A stretch of DNA of 64,000 bases from Sclerotinia nivalis (Eukaryota; Ascomycota; Leotiomycetes; Helotiales; Sclerotiniaceae): assembly GCA_029531795.1 (NCBI GenBank), contig JAPEIS010000018.1:124001-188000 (forward strand), read 5' to 3'. The position numbers and the translations under genes are program-made. Positions 34,761-46,722 of the stretch are shown here, one piece after another. Each line of letters opens with the position of its first letter. Positions within the stretch are counted from its first letter, which is position 1. Under the pieces are notes generated by a model. That model saw only the letters and a program-made list of their open reading frames with translations, did no database searches and was not told the DNA's origin.

Positions 34761-37344
34761 AAAGTGGTAGATCTGAAGGCACGCAGGTAAAACAAAAGTC
34801 TGCGAAATATTCTGGGGATTTTGGGTGCAAAATTGGTTATTTCGATGTATTGATCAACTGTGCGTGATTCTGCAAGCTCAATTACAACAGATTTGCACGG
34901 GAATACTACTAGCCTACAAAATTCTCTTCAGATCTACAAACCGAGTACCCGCATGGCTAGATCCGCTTTTTCTGCTCACGATCGAGGCTTATGGACATGG
35001 GTCCTCCTCCTGCCGTGTCTAATCAGGCTACATTATTGTTGCCTGGGCTAGTTTCATTGTTCCAAGACTGTAATTTCCTTTTCTTTCAATGGGAATTGAC
35101 CAATTATTGTCTTCTAGTGACTTTTCTAGTTCATTTTATGGTCTAGACAATTTTTGGTAGTTGCTAAATGCCATTCAGAGGTCGTCTATTAGGCGAGGGG
35201 GTAACTCCACTTTTTGGTTTTTCCTTGAATAAGTTAGAGCTCCCCCTCGACAACTTTGGAACACCTCAACACTTTAATATATTCTTCTCAAAGCAGGTAG
35301 TCAATATTGATTATTATGCATGTTTATGCACAATGTTATGTATATTTCATTGTTGCTAGGTACACTTGGGATGTAGAAGGTAGTGCTTCTTGCAACAGAC
35401 TCTAATTACTCCTATGATATGTAATCCTGCACTGTCTCTTGAATTACTAAATATACTTGTTTATTTTGAGAGCTTGAATAGGTAGAAAATTAATTATGTA
35501 GCAACTGACATATGCTTCCAACCTTGATGGCATCTCTAATCTTCTTCCGGAACGAGATGCTGATAACCCTCTCGCGCCTAGCAGCGAATGAATTAGGAAG
35601 TGGCTCAGCAGCATATTGAAACTCATGGCGGAAAGCTCCGTCTTTAATGAAGGTGGTAGAAGGGCGATAAGGCTAGGGTGGTATGACTAATTTATAATTC
35701 ACCACGCAGTACATTCGACTCCACAAAGGTTCAGCAATGAATGACCTTGACTCCTAGATTGATGGTTCTCCGTCCATGTATCCATGTATCACAGGGTATT
35801 TTCGACAAATTAGTCTTGTACTTAAACCCTTGCGATTGCTATCAAATAATGCTTGTCATCTTTCATCATGTAGAGTCATTCAGGAGTAAGTATTCAGAGT
35901 ATCGGCCAGGGGATGCCAATAGCCATTTCTATAATTATATTTTAGGAGGTATACTACTTTTCTTATAACTTTTCATTCCAAACCAAACTGTATGATTTGC
36001 TAACTCGAGCTTAAAATATGGCACGGCAAGATGTGTAATAGCATGTCGATTGAGGAGGATCTTAATACTTCCATTCTCGTCCTTGAAAAAGGCTCTGCAA
36101 ACAATATATTCGTGTCACGCATACACTCCTCTCAAACGACATCCCAGCATGTTCTAATCGCGCAAAAAAGCTTTTATTGTGAGCTTGTGAAATATTGCGA
36201 GCTCGATCGTGAACCAAGTCTTGTTTTTCAAGGATAATTCTTAGGCAGGACCTCGCACCAGTATACTCAAAGTACGGCAGCTGGTTATGATACGTGGGCT
36301 GGAATGGATCATCCGGATTGGAGTCGAAAGAGTGTTGCCATATTCCATAAAGCGTGAAAAGGTCCCTGAATCTAAAGAATCTAAAGAATGCAAAGTATCG
36401 TGGGAATTCAGGTATGTGCTAAGCACATCCATCCAGCTTTCATCTCTTTTTCTCCACTCAAAGTTATTGAATAATGACAGCACCAGGCTGTGTTCAGACA
36501 TGTAGGAAGTCAAGAGATGAATAACTGCCAAAATCCCAAAAATTGATTGCAGACATCGAAATAATGCCACTTACTACCAGCGCTACCGACAGCATCCGGG
36601 AACGCAACAGAACCTATCTCAAAATCGGAATTTTCTCTATTCTAGCAACTCTCAAACAGCCTAGACTCCGGGGCACGGTACGTCTTGTACTTTCAGATCC
36701 GCATCGTAATCCAGAGGCCGATTTGGGAATATTGTCTAATCTTGACGATTTAAAGTCGCATGTGCTTACGTCCGTCTTCCTCTAAGAATAGGCGACGATA
36801 TGAAGGCTTCAGGTTTTCCACTACTTCGTAGAATTCCATTCGATAAGCAGGAACTCGACACTAGGAATGAAAGCAGTGATGAACTTAACAATTATATACG
36901 CCAATATATGAGGACTGTATTGTATAGCTCCTCTAAATCGGTAGCTTCTGATGACCTAGAAAAACCTGTGGTTGTGAATGATGAGTTGGAAGTTCATGGT
37001 CCAAACATCTGGGTTGAGCATTTGTTACTCTAGCATATTCCCACGAATTGCTGCCCATCACCTGTAGGCACCCGTTACAACGATTGCTGAGAACTGTGTA
37101 GATATGACTAAGAGGAAGCTTTGAAATGCGCAGCGAGCGGGGTATTACTGAATGAAAACTTCTAGTCAACTTCACCTTTTCTATTCTTAAGTACTACCAA
37201 AGACATTTTCATCAGCAACTAAATGTCAATACTTTGAGAATGACTAGTTAAGATGTGCTGGTAGAACCATTGCGCATACTGTAGATAAATACGTTATATT
37301 GTGAAAGAGGTAGGTCGAGATACGTACGTCCCGATTGCACGCTG
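34761..37344. other. Gene desert, left part
   Basis: No gene can be supported. Two small open frames on the plus strand (36543-36785, 36800-37033) and one on the minus strand (36241-36570) have plausible amino acid make-up. They match nothing I know, and I could not join them by good splice sites. They may be remnants of a decayed gene. Confidence 0.4.
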
Positions 37345-37440
37345 CAAAGGGGAATAGGAATAAGAACTGATTAGATTACATTGTAGAGGCTTCAAAGGGG
37401 AATAGGAATAAGAACTGATTAGATTACATTGTAGAGGCTT
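37345..37440. repeat. Exact 48-bp tandem duplication
   Basis: Two identical 48-bp copies (37345-37392 and 37393-37440) begin CAAAGGGGAATAGG and end GTAGAGGCTT. A CAAA start of a third follows. Identity suggests a recent event. Confidence 0.9.
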
Positions 37441-37700
37441 CAAATAGTATAATTAATAGAATTAACAATAGGATTGGGTTGTGTACAATGGGTATACAAA
37501 AAGACTAGTGGAAAACGATTGATTATTCAAGAAGGGGAGGGCGAAGCCCTCTCTTTATATCTAACTACGAAAGATCACATTCTGTATTGAATTTGTGTAC
37601 TCCCTCCTTCAGGCAAATAAAAGCGGAAGCTCACTATGCAGCTACGGTAGTGCCATGGAGATCTGATTTTAAGCGAGAAGCTTAAGTTCATATAGTCCTT
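37441..37700. mobile_element. Possible LTR fragment with hairpin
   Basis: After the 48-bp duplication the DNA includes GAGGGC-GAA-GCCCTC (37537-37551), a perfect 6-bp stem with a 3-base loop, followed by CTTTATAT. GC-rich hairpins of this sort before a TATA-like stretch are common in fungal retrotransposon LTRs. No boundary, coding part or second copy is seen, so the assignment is weak. Confidence 0.25.
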
Positions 37701-38497
37701 TGCTTGCCTCTTGTATCAGCTGATTAAACAAAACTTTCAAATACCCATCAGAGCAAGGGGAAAATGTACTTACATCGTTCTCAGGGTTCCCAAAGGAGGA
37801 TATTGGGGAAATGAAGAATTTAGGTATTTCGCTCATGGCATCTACTCAATCCTTAGGGATTAAAATCAACCTTGAAAGGAAGTCCCTCAGGCCCATTCCT
37901 CACGAAGCAGTTCTCACTGTGAATGCTGCCAGCACTACTTAGTATAACAGAATTACATCATTGGCATCGATGAGGACCAGGCAAATGAACAGGTAGATGA
38001 TTCGCTCGTAAGATATCGCATCCGAGTTTGCGCAGCAACACTTGATGCATGCACACGGAAAACTCTATACTAGTGGTTCTTGAGCTTTACCCTAAGTGCG
38101 GAAGATGGAGCTTCAATGCCTATTAGGCCTATAGTTGCCCTTTTCCTCTATCTATTTGGGACTTGTGGTATAGGAGTTTGAGCTCATCATGATGATAGAA
38201 CTTAGAGATCGGTTCCATAATGTTTCTGCTTTTCGCCACGGAAAGTTGACGATTAAGGTAGCAGATCAATTCACCACTTGGTAACGTATGAACCAGGTTA
38301 AAATGAATTTCTCATACGTCATAAGTATAGCGCCTAAGGGTGGCTGTCCCTGCTTCGCTTGATGTCTTTTCGCGACTAAGGTAGACTCCAAACTCTGAAA
38401 TTATCTAACCAGCTCACCTTCTAGAACATCATCATTCATCACACCTTTTTCTTTTTATATGCTTCGACTACCAACCCTCCCCTAAAACAAAACAGAA

Positions 38498-38615
38498 AGT
38501 GCTGTAGCTCAATAGTAGAGCGTACCCGATTCCACATTGAGGAATTTGCTCGCCTGGCCAATTCGCGGATGTGTGCAAATCTTGTGAGGTTGTCGGTTCG
38601 ATTCCTTCTAGCTCT
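38498..38615 (+). ncRNA. tRNA-like Pol III unit (degenerate intron-containing tRNA or SINE head)
   Basis: An A-box-like D arm (TAGCTCAATAGTAGAGC) and a perfect B box (GGTTCGATTCC, 38595-38605) lie 118 bp apart from end to end. The outer seven bases AGTGCTG and TAGCTCT pair with one mismatch. A TATAT lies about 40 bp upstream (near 38456-38460) and T5 and T6 runs lie 15-35 bp downstream (38631-38649), as in a Pol III gene. However, no anticodon stem with U33 can be folded and the T-stem has two mismatches. It is therefore not a normal tRNA. A decayed tRNA with an intron or a tRNA-derived SINE are the best options. Confidence 0.45.
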
Positions 38616-41150
38616 ATAACTTCTTGTCGTCTTTTTGTTACTTTTTTGCCTTTTGCCGATGCTCCTAATCTTTTGTAACGTCGGAAGACCTAAATGGGGG
38701 GGAGGGGAGAATGCTATCAGAGGCAGAGCTCACCAGAGGATTGGTTTTGATGGTAATCGGTCACTCATTTCTTTACGCGCATATACCACCATCTATGTTA
38801 TGGGATTATTCAAATTCCACGATCTTAAACAGAAGCTAACTTCGGTTTGGTTCGGTGAAAGTGAATTGAAGCCATAAATATACTGTTCAAAAACACTTCA
38901 TCACCGCAGTTCACCAATAGTAACGTGGGCAAATACAGTTAATTAGGCATAGACTCTTGATTTCCTTGACTTAAAGTACGGTGAGCACAGGATTTCAGAA
39001 AGAAATGGGTGGTGTTGATCTGAAGAGTCTTGCACCATGGGATGATGTTTGTCGCGCAAGGTTACAAGAACTTGGAAGATTCACCGTGGGTAAGAAGAGA
39101 AGTGAATCTTGCTTAGCTGAAATCCATTTAGCAGCAGTTATGGGACGCGCGACCAGCGGAGCTTAAAATTAGGAGCTGGGTACAGTAGAAAAGTCGGGGA
39201 TAATGGTTCGATCGAGTCTGAGGCACCAGATGCTCAACCAAAACCACAAACTGCACCATCATGAACCAAAGGTTTGTCGCAAACAAGTCCAAAACGGTAC
39301 TTCAATCGCGCAAAAAGCTGCACTGTACACCTTAATGATTATTTATTGTGTAAGAGGTAACGATGAAGTCGAAAATACCGAGAAGCCATCAGGGACAGGA
39401 AAGCATTTGCGCAGCTCAAACTTTATGCTTGCCATCATCACATATGCACACCAAAAGCATTCCGCAGACATAATCTCCAAATGTACACAAACCCTCAACA
39501 AACGAGTTGTAGCCTTGCATGGTGCATATGATCAAGCCTTCTGATCAGCCTGTGTGCTTTGGCTCCTCGGTTGATTCCCGCTCCTCGCAAGGCCTTGGTC
39601 GAGCAATTCATGGAATATTCTTTTTTGTCTTTTGAATATTTTTGAAGTTTAATTCACTGCTTTATGTGTGAATTTGTTAATTGGTATTCTGTTTTTGTCG
39701 CGTTGCTGCTTTTGATGCTTTTGATGCTGTGGGTTAAGCGAGGACGGTGAGGTGAGTGAATGCGGTGAGGTGAAATGTTGTGAGGAATTGCCGAGATTGC
39801 TTAAAGCATGCTCTTAGAAAATTTAAGCTATTCAGTACTTATTACTTTTGCTACTATGGTCGAGGTAAGGAGATGCATGGAAGATGTTACGCATATTACC
39901 TTCTTCATGTTTTGTTAACTTGCTTTGACTCCCTTTCTAGGCAGAGAGACATTTGATAGGCAGTCATACTGCCAACCTAAGTTAGATTGCGACATCAGTT
40001 AAGTTTATAGATAAAGTGCTGTCAAAAAGGTCGATTAAAAAAGTAAAACAAGAAAGGGAAGTCATGATCACGATGTAGAATAAGAAGGGACTTTGACTCA
40101 TGGGTGTGACAAAAAAGAAATTTCGAGACAAAGTTTTTGAAATGAGACGAATTGAACTTCCGTCCGACAAGCTCACAGTAGGATGAATTAAGGCTAAAGA
40201 ACCGAGATATCTGTGAAGGGCTGAAAAAGCCCTGGGTCTTTCACACTTCGAGGTGCATGTACTACCACCGGACTACATTTCCGAAGAACTCTTTGTTGAG
40301 TCAACAGTACTGCTAATTTCCGCCTCCTTCTAGTTGGATATGATCAACTGGAGACGCGGAAAGGTGTTTGATCAAACACTGAAGTGCATATTCTACCACT
40401 ACACTATTAGACACACCTCCTGTGTTTGTTTTTAAAAAATCATCTTTATTGAAGACGAAAGACTAAATTCCGCAGTAGTTGGTGCAATTAGATTGTTCAT
40501 ATGCTGAGCTAGCCAGAACAAGATATTTAAGTGAGTTGATGACTTTGAGCACTTTTAGTCAGTGAGTTATGCTAAGAAGTCAAAATATAGCTTATGCCAT
40601 CTATCATAGCGCCGAATCCATGCAAAACTACATCGAATTGATAATGGCTTGGGTAATCCTCGTTTTCGCACCTTACTTTCTCCTGAATCAGACTATTTCA
40701 TATCCTTCTCATCCCCCGCCGCTAGCACAACAGCCTGTACTATTTTTTCCTGCTTCGTGGTGAAAATACTCTGGCTTGTCTAAGAATCTTGAATCTTCCG
40801 TCTTTATCACCACCCCCACCTTCTTCACCTTCTCCAATATAAGATCCTAATACACCCCAGGAACCGAAATAATCCTACTGGGTCAAAATATACATCACAA
40901 ACAGCCTCCGTAACGCACCCCTCTTCATCTTCGTCTCAAAAGCCAACATTGGAGATCGGACCAGATGAGAAAGTGCATTATCCACAACACCCCTTTCCAC
41001 AGCCTAGTAATAATAATGCTGGGTCTATAGCTAAAGGAAAAATTGATCCATCCTCCAAGCTATTTATAATTTTAGGTCAGAATACGCGAATCCTGCTTCA
41101 GTGATGAAATCCCAAGCCAAAGTGCCAGGACGCAGAATATAAGCATACAT
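38616..41150. other. Gene desert, right part
   Basis: No gene can be supported. Several open frames of 60-115 codons (for example 39203-39544) show no recognisable domain. Confidence 0.45.
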
Positions 41151-41336
41151 TTAAAAAATATATACTACTCCTCCTTCCTTCCCAACAGCCTTGCGGTAAG
41201 CAAAAATCAGGTCTTCGATAGCATCTCTGCCGAGTGCTCCACCGTAAGAATTCATAACCGCCAATACACACTCGTCAGTTTCGCCGAGAGGTTTAACGAC
41301 ATTGTGATAGTGGTGACGTCGACATTTTCTGCAAAG
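41151..41336 (-). pseudogene. Coding-looking fragment, family unknown
   Basis: On the minus strand a frame ending at 41151 reads HHYHNVVKPLGETDECVLAV, then NSYGGALGRDAIEDLIFAYR and KAVGKEGG before the stop. The composition is strongly protein-like. A TTTGCAG splice acceptor (41332-41338) stands just before it, preceded on that strand by a C19 tract. Further upstream on the same strand, TNYKSYANGAQSTGFQNP (about 41396-41450) is also coding-like. I do not recognise the family. It may be the end of a degraded gene. Confidence 0.3.
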
Positions 41337-41341
41337 GAGGA

Positions 41342-41360
41342 GGGGGGGGGGGGGGGGGGG
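41342..41360. repeat. G19 homopolymer
   Basis: An uninterrupted run of nineteen G on the plus strand follows GGAGGA. It is unusual in this AT-rich setting and is likely length-unstable. It can form G-quadruplexes. Confidence 0.9.
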
Positions 41361-41821
41361 AGATGAGTCGTTTCATGAAGAAAGTTGTGGATAGAGGATT
41401 TTGAAACCCTGTGCTTTGAGCCCCGTTGGCGTAGCTCTTGTAATTTGTGGGTGTGTGTTAAGCGCCGTGGATGGGACGATCTAAACAGGAGATATTGGGA
41501 TGGAGGGATGGATTTTATGTGATCTAAAGGATGGCTAATATTTCGAGGAAGGTACATTTGAATGAGATGCAAAAAGTAATTATTTGGTGAAGGAAGGAGT
41601 AGCAACTTCTTATACCAAAGCTTAAATAATCATAAAGGAGGCTTGTAGATTGGTGGAAAAGACATTGAATTTTTTTTGGTTTTCGCTAAAAACTAGCTGA
41701 AACGAATATAAACATAAGATCTTACATCAAATATATATTTTGAGTATCTCTTCATCCTTGTGAACTGTCTGTCCTTCCGATTTGAGATAATAATATAACC
41801 ATCAATGAATCATGCTCGACT

Positions 41822-43870
41822 TCATCTCACCGACCGTGCCCCTTTAAACATCTGCGAGCCATCTGACGGCCCCAAAATTATTTCCTCTAACTCGACATCT
41901 TCACGGCGTTGCTGTAGCTCACTATAGCTCCCATATAAACATGCCTTCTCACTCCTTGCTCTTTGGGTTAACTCGGCTATCGTCTCTGCGCCCCTAAATG
42001 TCTGGCCTACCACAAGACCCCTGGAAAGAACGGCGAGGGAACTCGACTTCCATGCTGGCGTTCCCCGCATTCTGGTTTGATATATTGTGAGAGCGGTGAA
42101 AACAGTTGCGGCAATGATAAAAAAACAATGTAGGGATATCCATTCCCATTCAATTTTATAAAAAGTGACCATCTCGTAGTTGGTACCAGCTTGTACTTTT
42201 TGACCATCGTCGTTAGCACGGATGGAGTCGCTCATGCTTTTTGCAAGAGACGCAAATGTAGCTGGAAGATCATTGCTCGTGTTGAAAGCCTGCATAGAGC
42301 TGGGTTTGTATTGGAGATTACCATCGGACATAATGTAACCATTTAATCTTGCTTGTTGAGTTGCAGTAACATTGTGCGTTATGTTGATGCTGGTAGAAAA
42401 CAAATCGCTGACGTAGCTACTAATGCTGTTGACAGCGGGTTGTGAGACATTGTACTTTCCGCCTAGAGATAGATCGGATCGAGGTGCGGCGGATAATTTA
42501 TTGTTGAACTCTAGACTCGAGATAATGGATGAGTTAAGAACAGCAGCCCATTTCGAGCTTGTGACCTGCCATGAATCCGGATCTCGCGTTGCGCTCGTTA
42601 CTTCAGAAACTTCTTCAGATAGAGTTCCGGACACGATAGTCGAATTATAACGATTGACACAATAGTATAAGCCGCATTCTCGTGCCTCCAGAGGTAGATT
42701 CGGCCAGACAACTGACGTATTTTGTGGAGGATGTACTTTGAGAAAGGTCATCGCCCAGATCAAAGTATCAATATCTTGTAGTGACACTGTCTCGCTAGCA
42801 TTGCCTGTTCCATAAGTCGTCATGAAAATGCCGCCGGGGATTTTCAAAGATATGTATTTATCAGTGTAATTCCAGCCATCAAAGCCATCAATAAAAAGGC
42901 CATTGGGAAGTCGGAATGCAGTGCCCATCTCTAAGATTCCAACACCGTTATCAGTCTGTAGGTCAGTGTAGAGAACATTGTAATCTCTGTATTCAACTAC
43001 TTTGTCGCTAAGGTCGTTGCAGACATTACAAACCGAGAGGGATTCAAACACATCCCAAGTACAATTTCCTGATGTGCACTTGTGAGGAAGTTGCTGGGTG
43101 GTCATCTCGATAGGCTGCGTAAGACCGTATAGAACAGCGGACTGCATGGTAAAATCAGCGTCTACAAACGCCTGCGCTATGGGTGGGTCACCTGCTCTGG
43201 GTCAGCGGATTGAGGCTCGTATTTGAAGCTTCGAGGGGATCAACTTACTTGACACCATTATAAGCTGAGTATTGAATAGTCGACCCCTGGAATAACGATC
43301 TGACCTGGGGACACTGGCCATCTTTCCAATGTCACGAGGGACAGAATGTTGCTCATATTGAACGAGCTGTTGTGTAAAAGGGTCGACTGCCAAAGCAAGC
43401 ACGGTGGTGACAGCACCAATGCGTACTATAAGCCTATCTATGTGAGTATGGCTTTTCCCACCGAATACGAGACAAGGAAGTTCTCACTCCCGATTTCTCC
43501 TCCACAGCAGTTTGAAACTACCCAATGGCCCGCGGCTTGCCGCGTCGATTTTATCAAAGTCTATCAGAAAATTTTTCTGTTCTGAGAAGTGGAGCCATTT
43601 CCATTGACTGGTAGATTCAGCAATGGAATACAAAACAAGAACTTTAGCAGCAGTTGAAAGAATAGACACCAAGGCGTTAAGTGTGATACCATGCCAGCGA
43701 AAAATGGGTTTCCCATCGAAAGCATAAAGGAGTGCAGCGAGAGCTATAAAACATAATGTTCCTGTAGCGAGTGAAGCTAGCTCGCGCTTCCACACACGGA
43801 AGTTCCAAAAGAGCTCTCGCGACATCGAGTCAAAAAATATACTGTTTCGAAAACAAAAGACTTTGCACAA
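41822..43870 (-). CDS. DUF3176 family membrane protein
   Basis: Three exons, 43870-43488, 43433-43249 and 43191-41822, give 645 residues; starting at ATG 43825 instead gives 630. N-terminal membrane segments (LASLATGTLCFIALAALLYAF and LNALVSILSTAAKVLVLYSI) and LAVDPFTQQL are hallmarks of this fungal family of unknown function. Exon 3 has the CTSGNCTWDVFESLSVC cysteine block and many N-glycosylation sites before a last membrane helix (about 42070-42140). The long middle is probably extracytoplasmic. Exon 2 looks disturbed: just after ASVPRSDRYSRG the family-like peptide GSTIQYSAYNGVK appears in the +1 frame, as if one base were lost from the CCCC at 43284-43287. An acceptor five bases further on restores the frame. 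Confidence 0.75.
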
Positions 43871-44548
43871 AAGAAAATTTGAGGAATCGATTCGTTAAAT
43901 AATAGCCCTGCTGTGGGGGGACTGCGCCTACCGTGCTTATATAGAGCATAGCTTTTCGCGGTGAATGATGGGGTGGTTGAGATGGATCCTACTATCGACA
44001 ATTCTTGGCACGAAGCTGACGTCCTTGCAAGACATACCACTGGCAGAGATCTTTGCTTTATTAGCTGCTTCATCTACTTGTGATCGATATTCCACCATCA
44101 TCCATTGGACATTTGGTGTCAAGGTTACCGAGCAATCCACCAACAAAATCTGCCACGGCAAATGAAATGCCATTCTGTGGGAGATTTGCAATCATGATTG
44201 AGCATCTTGTACGTACAATGTTTTGTGTTGTGTGATGCATTGTACGAGAAGCCCTGTTTGAGACCCGCATAAGCGCTTATGTAATAAAAAGCTTTTAAAC
44301 CTTAAATCTTAAATATAGGTCAGCCTCATACATCCAGGCCGGCAGCGACTCTTTTGTAGACATGCTAAAAATAAACTTTAAGGCAAAAATATCATAGTAT
44401 TTGATAGGAACATTCAAAATGTTAAAAATGGAGGTGGTTCTAAAATGTCTAACATTTCATTGATTCATTCATTTATTCCATAGTACTTATAACTACCAAT
44501 CTTTTGATATCATTTCTTCATTTCTTCCATTTGCTTCGTTTCAGAACC
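43871..44548. other. Intergenic between two same-strand genes
   Basis: This separates the DUF3176 gene start and the glutamyl-tRNA synthetase stop. Small overlapping open frames on both strands (about 43937-44270) have no recognisable content. Confidence 0.5.
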
Positions 44549-46500
44549 TCACTTTGACTTTCCAGTAGGGATACCAAACATCACCGCTGGCTTTCCATCC
44601 TTAGCCGCTTTGTCAACCCTGAAATATCCTTTTCTCTCCAATTGAATAATGTCATCCTCCTTGAGATCAGCCACGTTACTATCACATAACTGGTCAGTCT
44701 TATGAGCGGAATCCGGGGTGAGGAAATCCTCCCAGTTGTCATCTTCCTCCAATTTATCTTTGGTGATCATGTAGTCGAACTCGTACACTTCTGCTGGGAT
44801 GAGAGTTTGGTCAGAGGATAACCAAGTGACTTTCTTTTCAGTTTTCTTAACATCACCCTCTAAGTGCAACTCTAGCTCGATATCCGTGATTGGACCAGAA
44901 CCATTAATTTTGCGTACGAAGGCATTGCCCCAGTTCATGAGAGTAATTTCCTCGCCTTCTTTAAACAGCTTGACATCCTCTTGATCAAGAATGAGATTCT
45001 TGCTGTAGGTAACTTTCTTCAAGCCAACCTGGGGGTTTTTGCCATGCTTAGGCTTGTCTTCGGTATATGGTGTCTCTGGACCATTTGTGACAACAGCCTT
45101 TACTTGATCCTTGATGTCAACACCTGTATGCCTTGGTGCAATTGGGTCAATTTCCTTCTTGTTTGAAGCCCAGAAATTGGTCCAGTCCATGGTTACAATA
45201 TTTCGACTTGGTCCCTGCTTCAAGATAAAATCTCTCAAAGCAGGAATGGTCATACCTCTTCTTCGAACACCACGGATTGTTGGCATACGAGGATCATCCC
45301 AACCCCAAACTCTCCCAGCATCAACCATCTTGGCCAATTTACGTTTTGAGAGGAAGACGCGAACGAAGTTCATACGAGCAAACTCCCACATATGCACAGG
45401 AGTGAGGCTTAACTTGGTGATAAACCATTGGTATTGGGGATTTCTGTCGTTGTACTCCGTTGTTCTCAATGCGTGTGTGACTCCTTCGAGTGAATCGACA
45501 ATTGGGCATGCGAAATCGTAGGTAGGATACATCTTCCATGTAGTACCAGTGCGGTGATGAGGTAAGGGGCCGCCAGTCTCGGGATCATCATTGGGGCATC
45601 TGTAAATGACAGGATCGCGCATTGCCTTATTTGGGTTGTCCACAGACATCTTTGCTCGGATACAGAATTTCTTTCCTGCTTCTGTGCCATTCTTCATCTC
45701 CTCAAATATGGCGAGATTCTCCTCAACACTCTTGTCTCTGTTCTTGCTCGCAATACCATCCATTCGCTGTTCTCTCATAGTTTGTTGATCTGTGTCATCT
45801 GCATAAGCGTCGCCTTGTTTGATAATTTTCAGACCATATTGATATAACTCCTCAAAGTAATCACTAGTATGACTCTTCTTGTCTGGCTTGACACCCATAA
45901 GTGCCAAATCTTCGATAATGGAATCTTGGAATTCTTGTTTTTCTTTCGAAGGGTTCGTATCGTCAAATCGTAGGAGAAGTGTGCCTTTGTAGAGCTCGTG
46001 TGCGAAATAGTCATTGAGAAGTGCGGCTTTTGCGTGACCAATATGAAGATATCCACTAAAGAACATTAGCAACATAACTTTGAGGTATATGGAGTTCGGT
46101 GAGCATACGATGGCTCTGGTGGAAATCTAGTCACGACCCCTTTCTCAGTATTAGGTAAAGCTATGTTGTAGCTTGCTCCCGCCTTGCTTGCAGCTGTCTT
46201 CTTTGCCTTCTCCGCCTCATCCTTAAGCTTGATCTCCTCTTGGATTTCTGGATGTGTTTGCTCAATGAATTGATACCATCTGACAAGATTGACAGAGGTT
46301 CCCTTCTTTATGAAAGCAGCAGCAACTCTGTTTGTTCGAAGCGTGATCCATATTTTTGAGTCCAATTCCGTGATCGAGTACCCGTCAACATAGGAACGAA
46401 GGGTAAGATGTTTGTCCAAAGCGAGTAAATGTGGCTCGATAGCTTTGAAGTCTAGCGGAGCTAGATTTGTCGCTAGCTGTGATAATTCCTCGGACTTCAT
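44549..46500 (-). CDS. GUS1: Cytosolic glutamyl-tRNA synthetase
   Basis: Two exons, 46500-46109 and 46055-44549, with a 53-bp intron, give 632 residues. Splicing rebuilds the class I signature [20 protein letters not shown], with HIGH at 135-138. The second signature is SKRKL at 367-371, and the eukaryotic-type core (TWKMYPTYDFACPIVDSLEG, then DWTNFWASNKKEID) is clear. The first 100 residues form the GST-like appended domain, somewhat shorter than in yeast (708 residues in all). The C-terminal beta-barrel anticodon-binding part belongs to the GlnRS-like branch, as expected for the eukaryotic cytosolic enzyme. It charges tRNA-Glu. It is divergent from MRPL1, with 222 bp between start codons. 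Confidence 0.93.
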
Positions 46501-46722
46501 TTTGTCAACATGGAGCGGTAAATTGGTTTGGTCAAGTCTTGAGATAAATTCTGAGGATAGTGGGGAATTTGTTGACTCAGGGCGGGGTGGTCCGGAAAAG
46601 GGTTCTGCCGAGCACCGAGCGGAAGCTAATTTTTATGAATTGGCGCTAGTGACCATGGATGATCTCGAATTATAAGCCCTTTTATCAAAAATTGAAAGTT
46701 TCTAGGCCTCAATCAACGCAAT
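46501..46722. promoter_or_regulatory. Compact divergent promoter GUS1 / MRPL1
   Basis: Only 222 bp separate the start codons of cytosolic GluRS (minus) and mitochondrial uL1m (plus). Shared control of two translation genes is possible. No known motif is obvious. Confidence 0.6.

Noticed and set aside
36543..37033. Two adjacent small plus-strand frames
   Set aside because: They are in different frames, no credible intron joins them, and neither resembles a known family.
41252..41605. 117-codon minus-strand frame with a proline run
   Set aside because: The proline run comes from the G19 tract and the frame differs from the more protein-like one described there.
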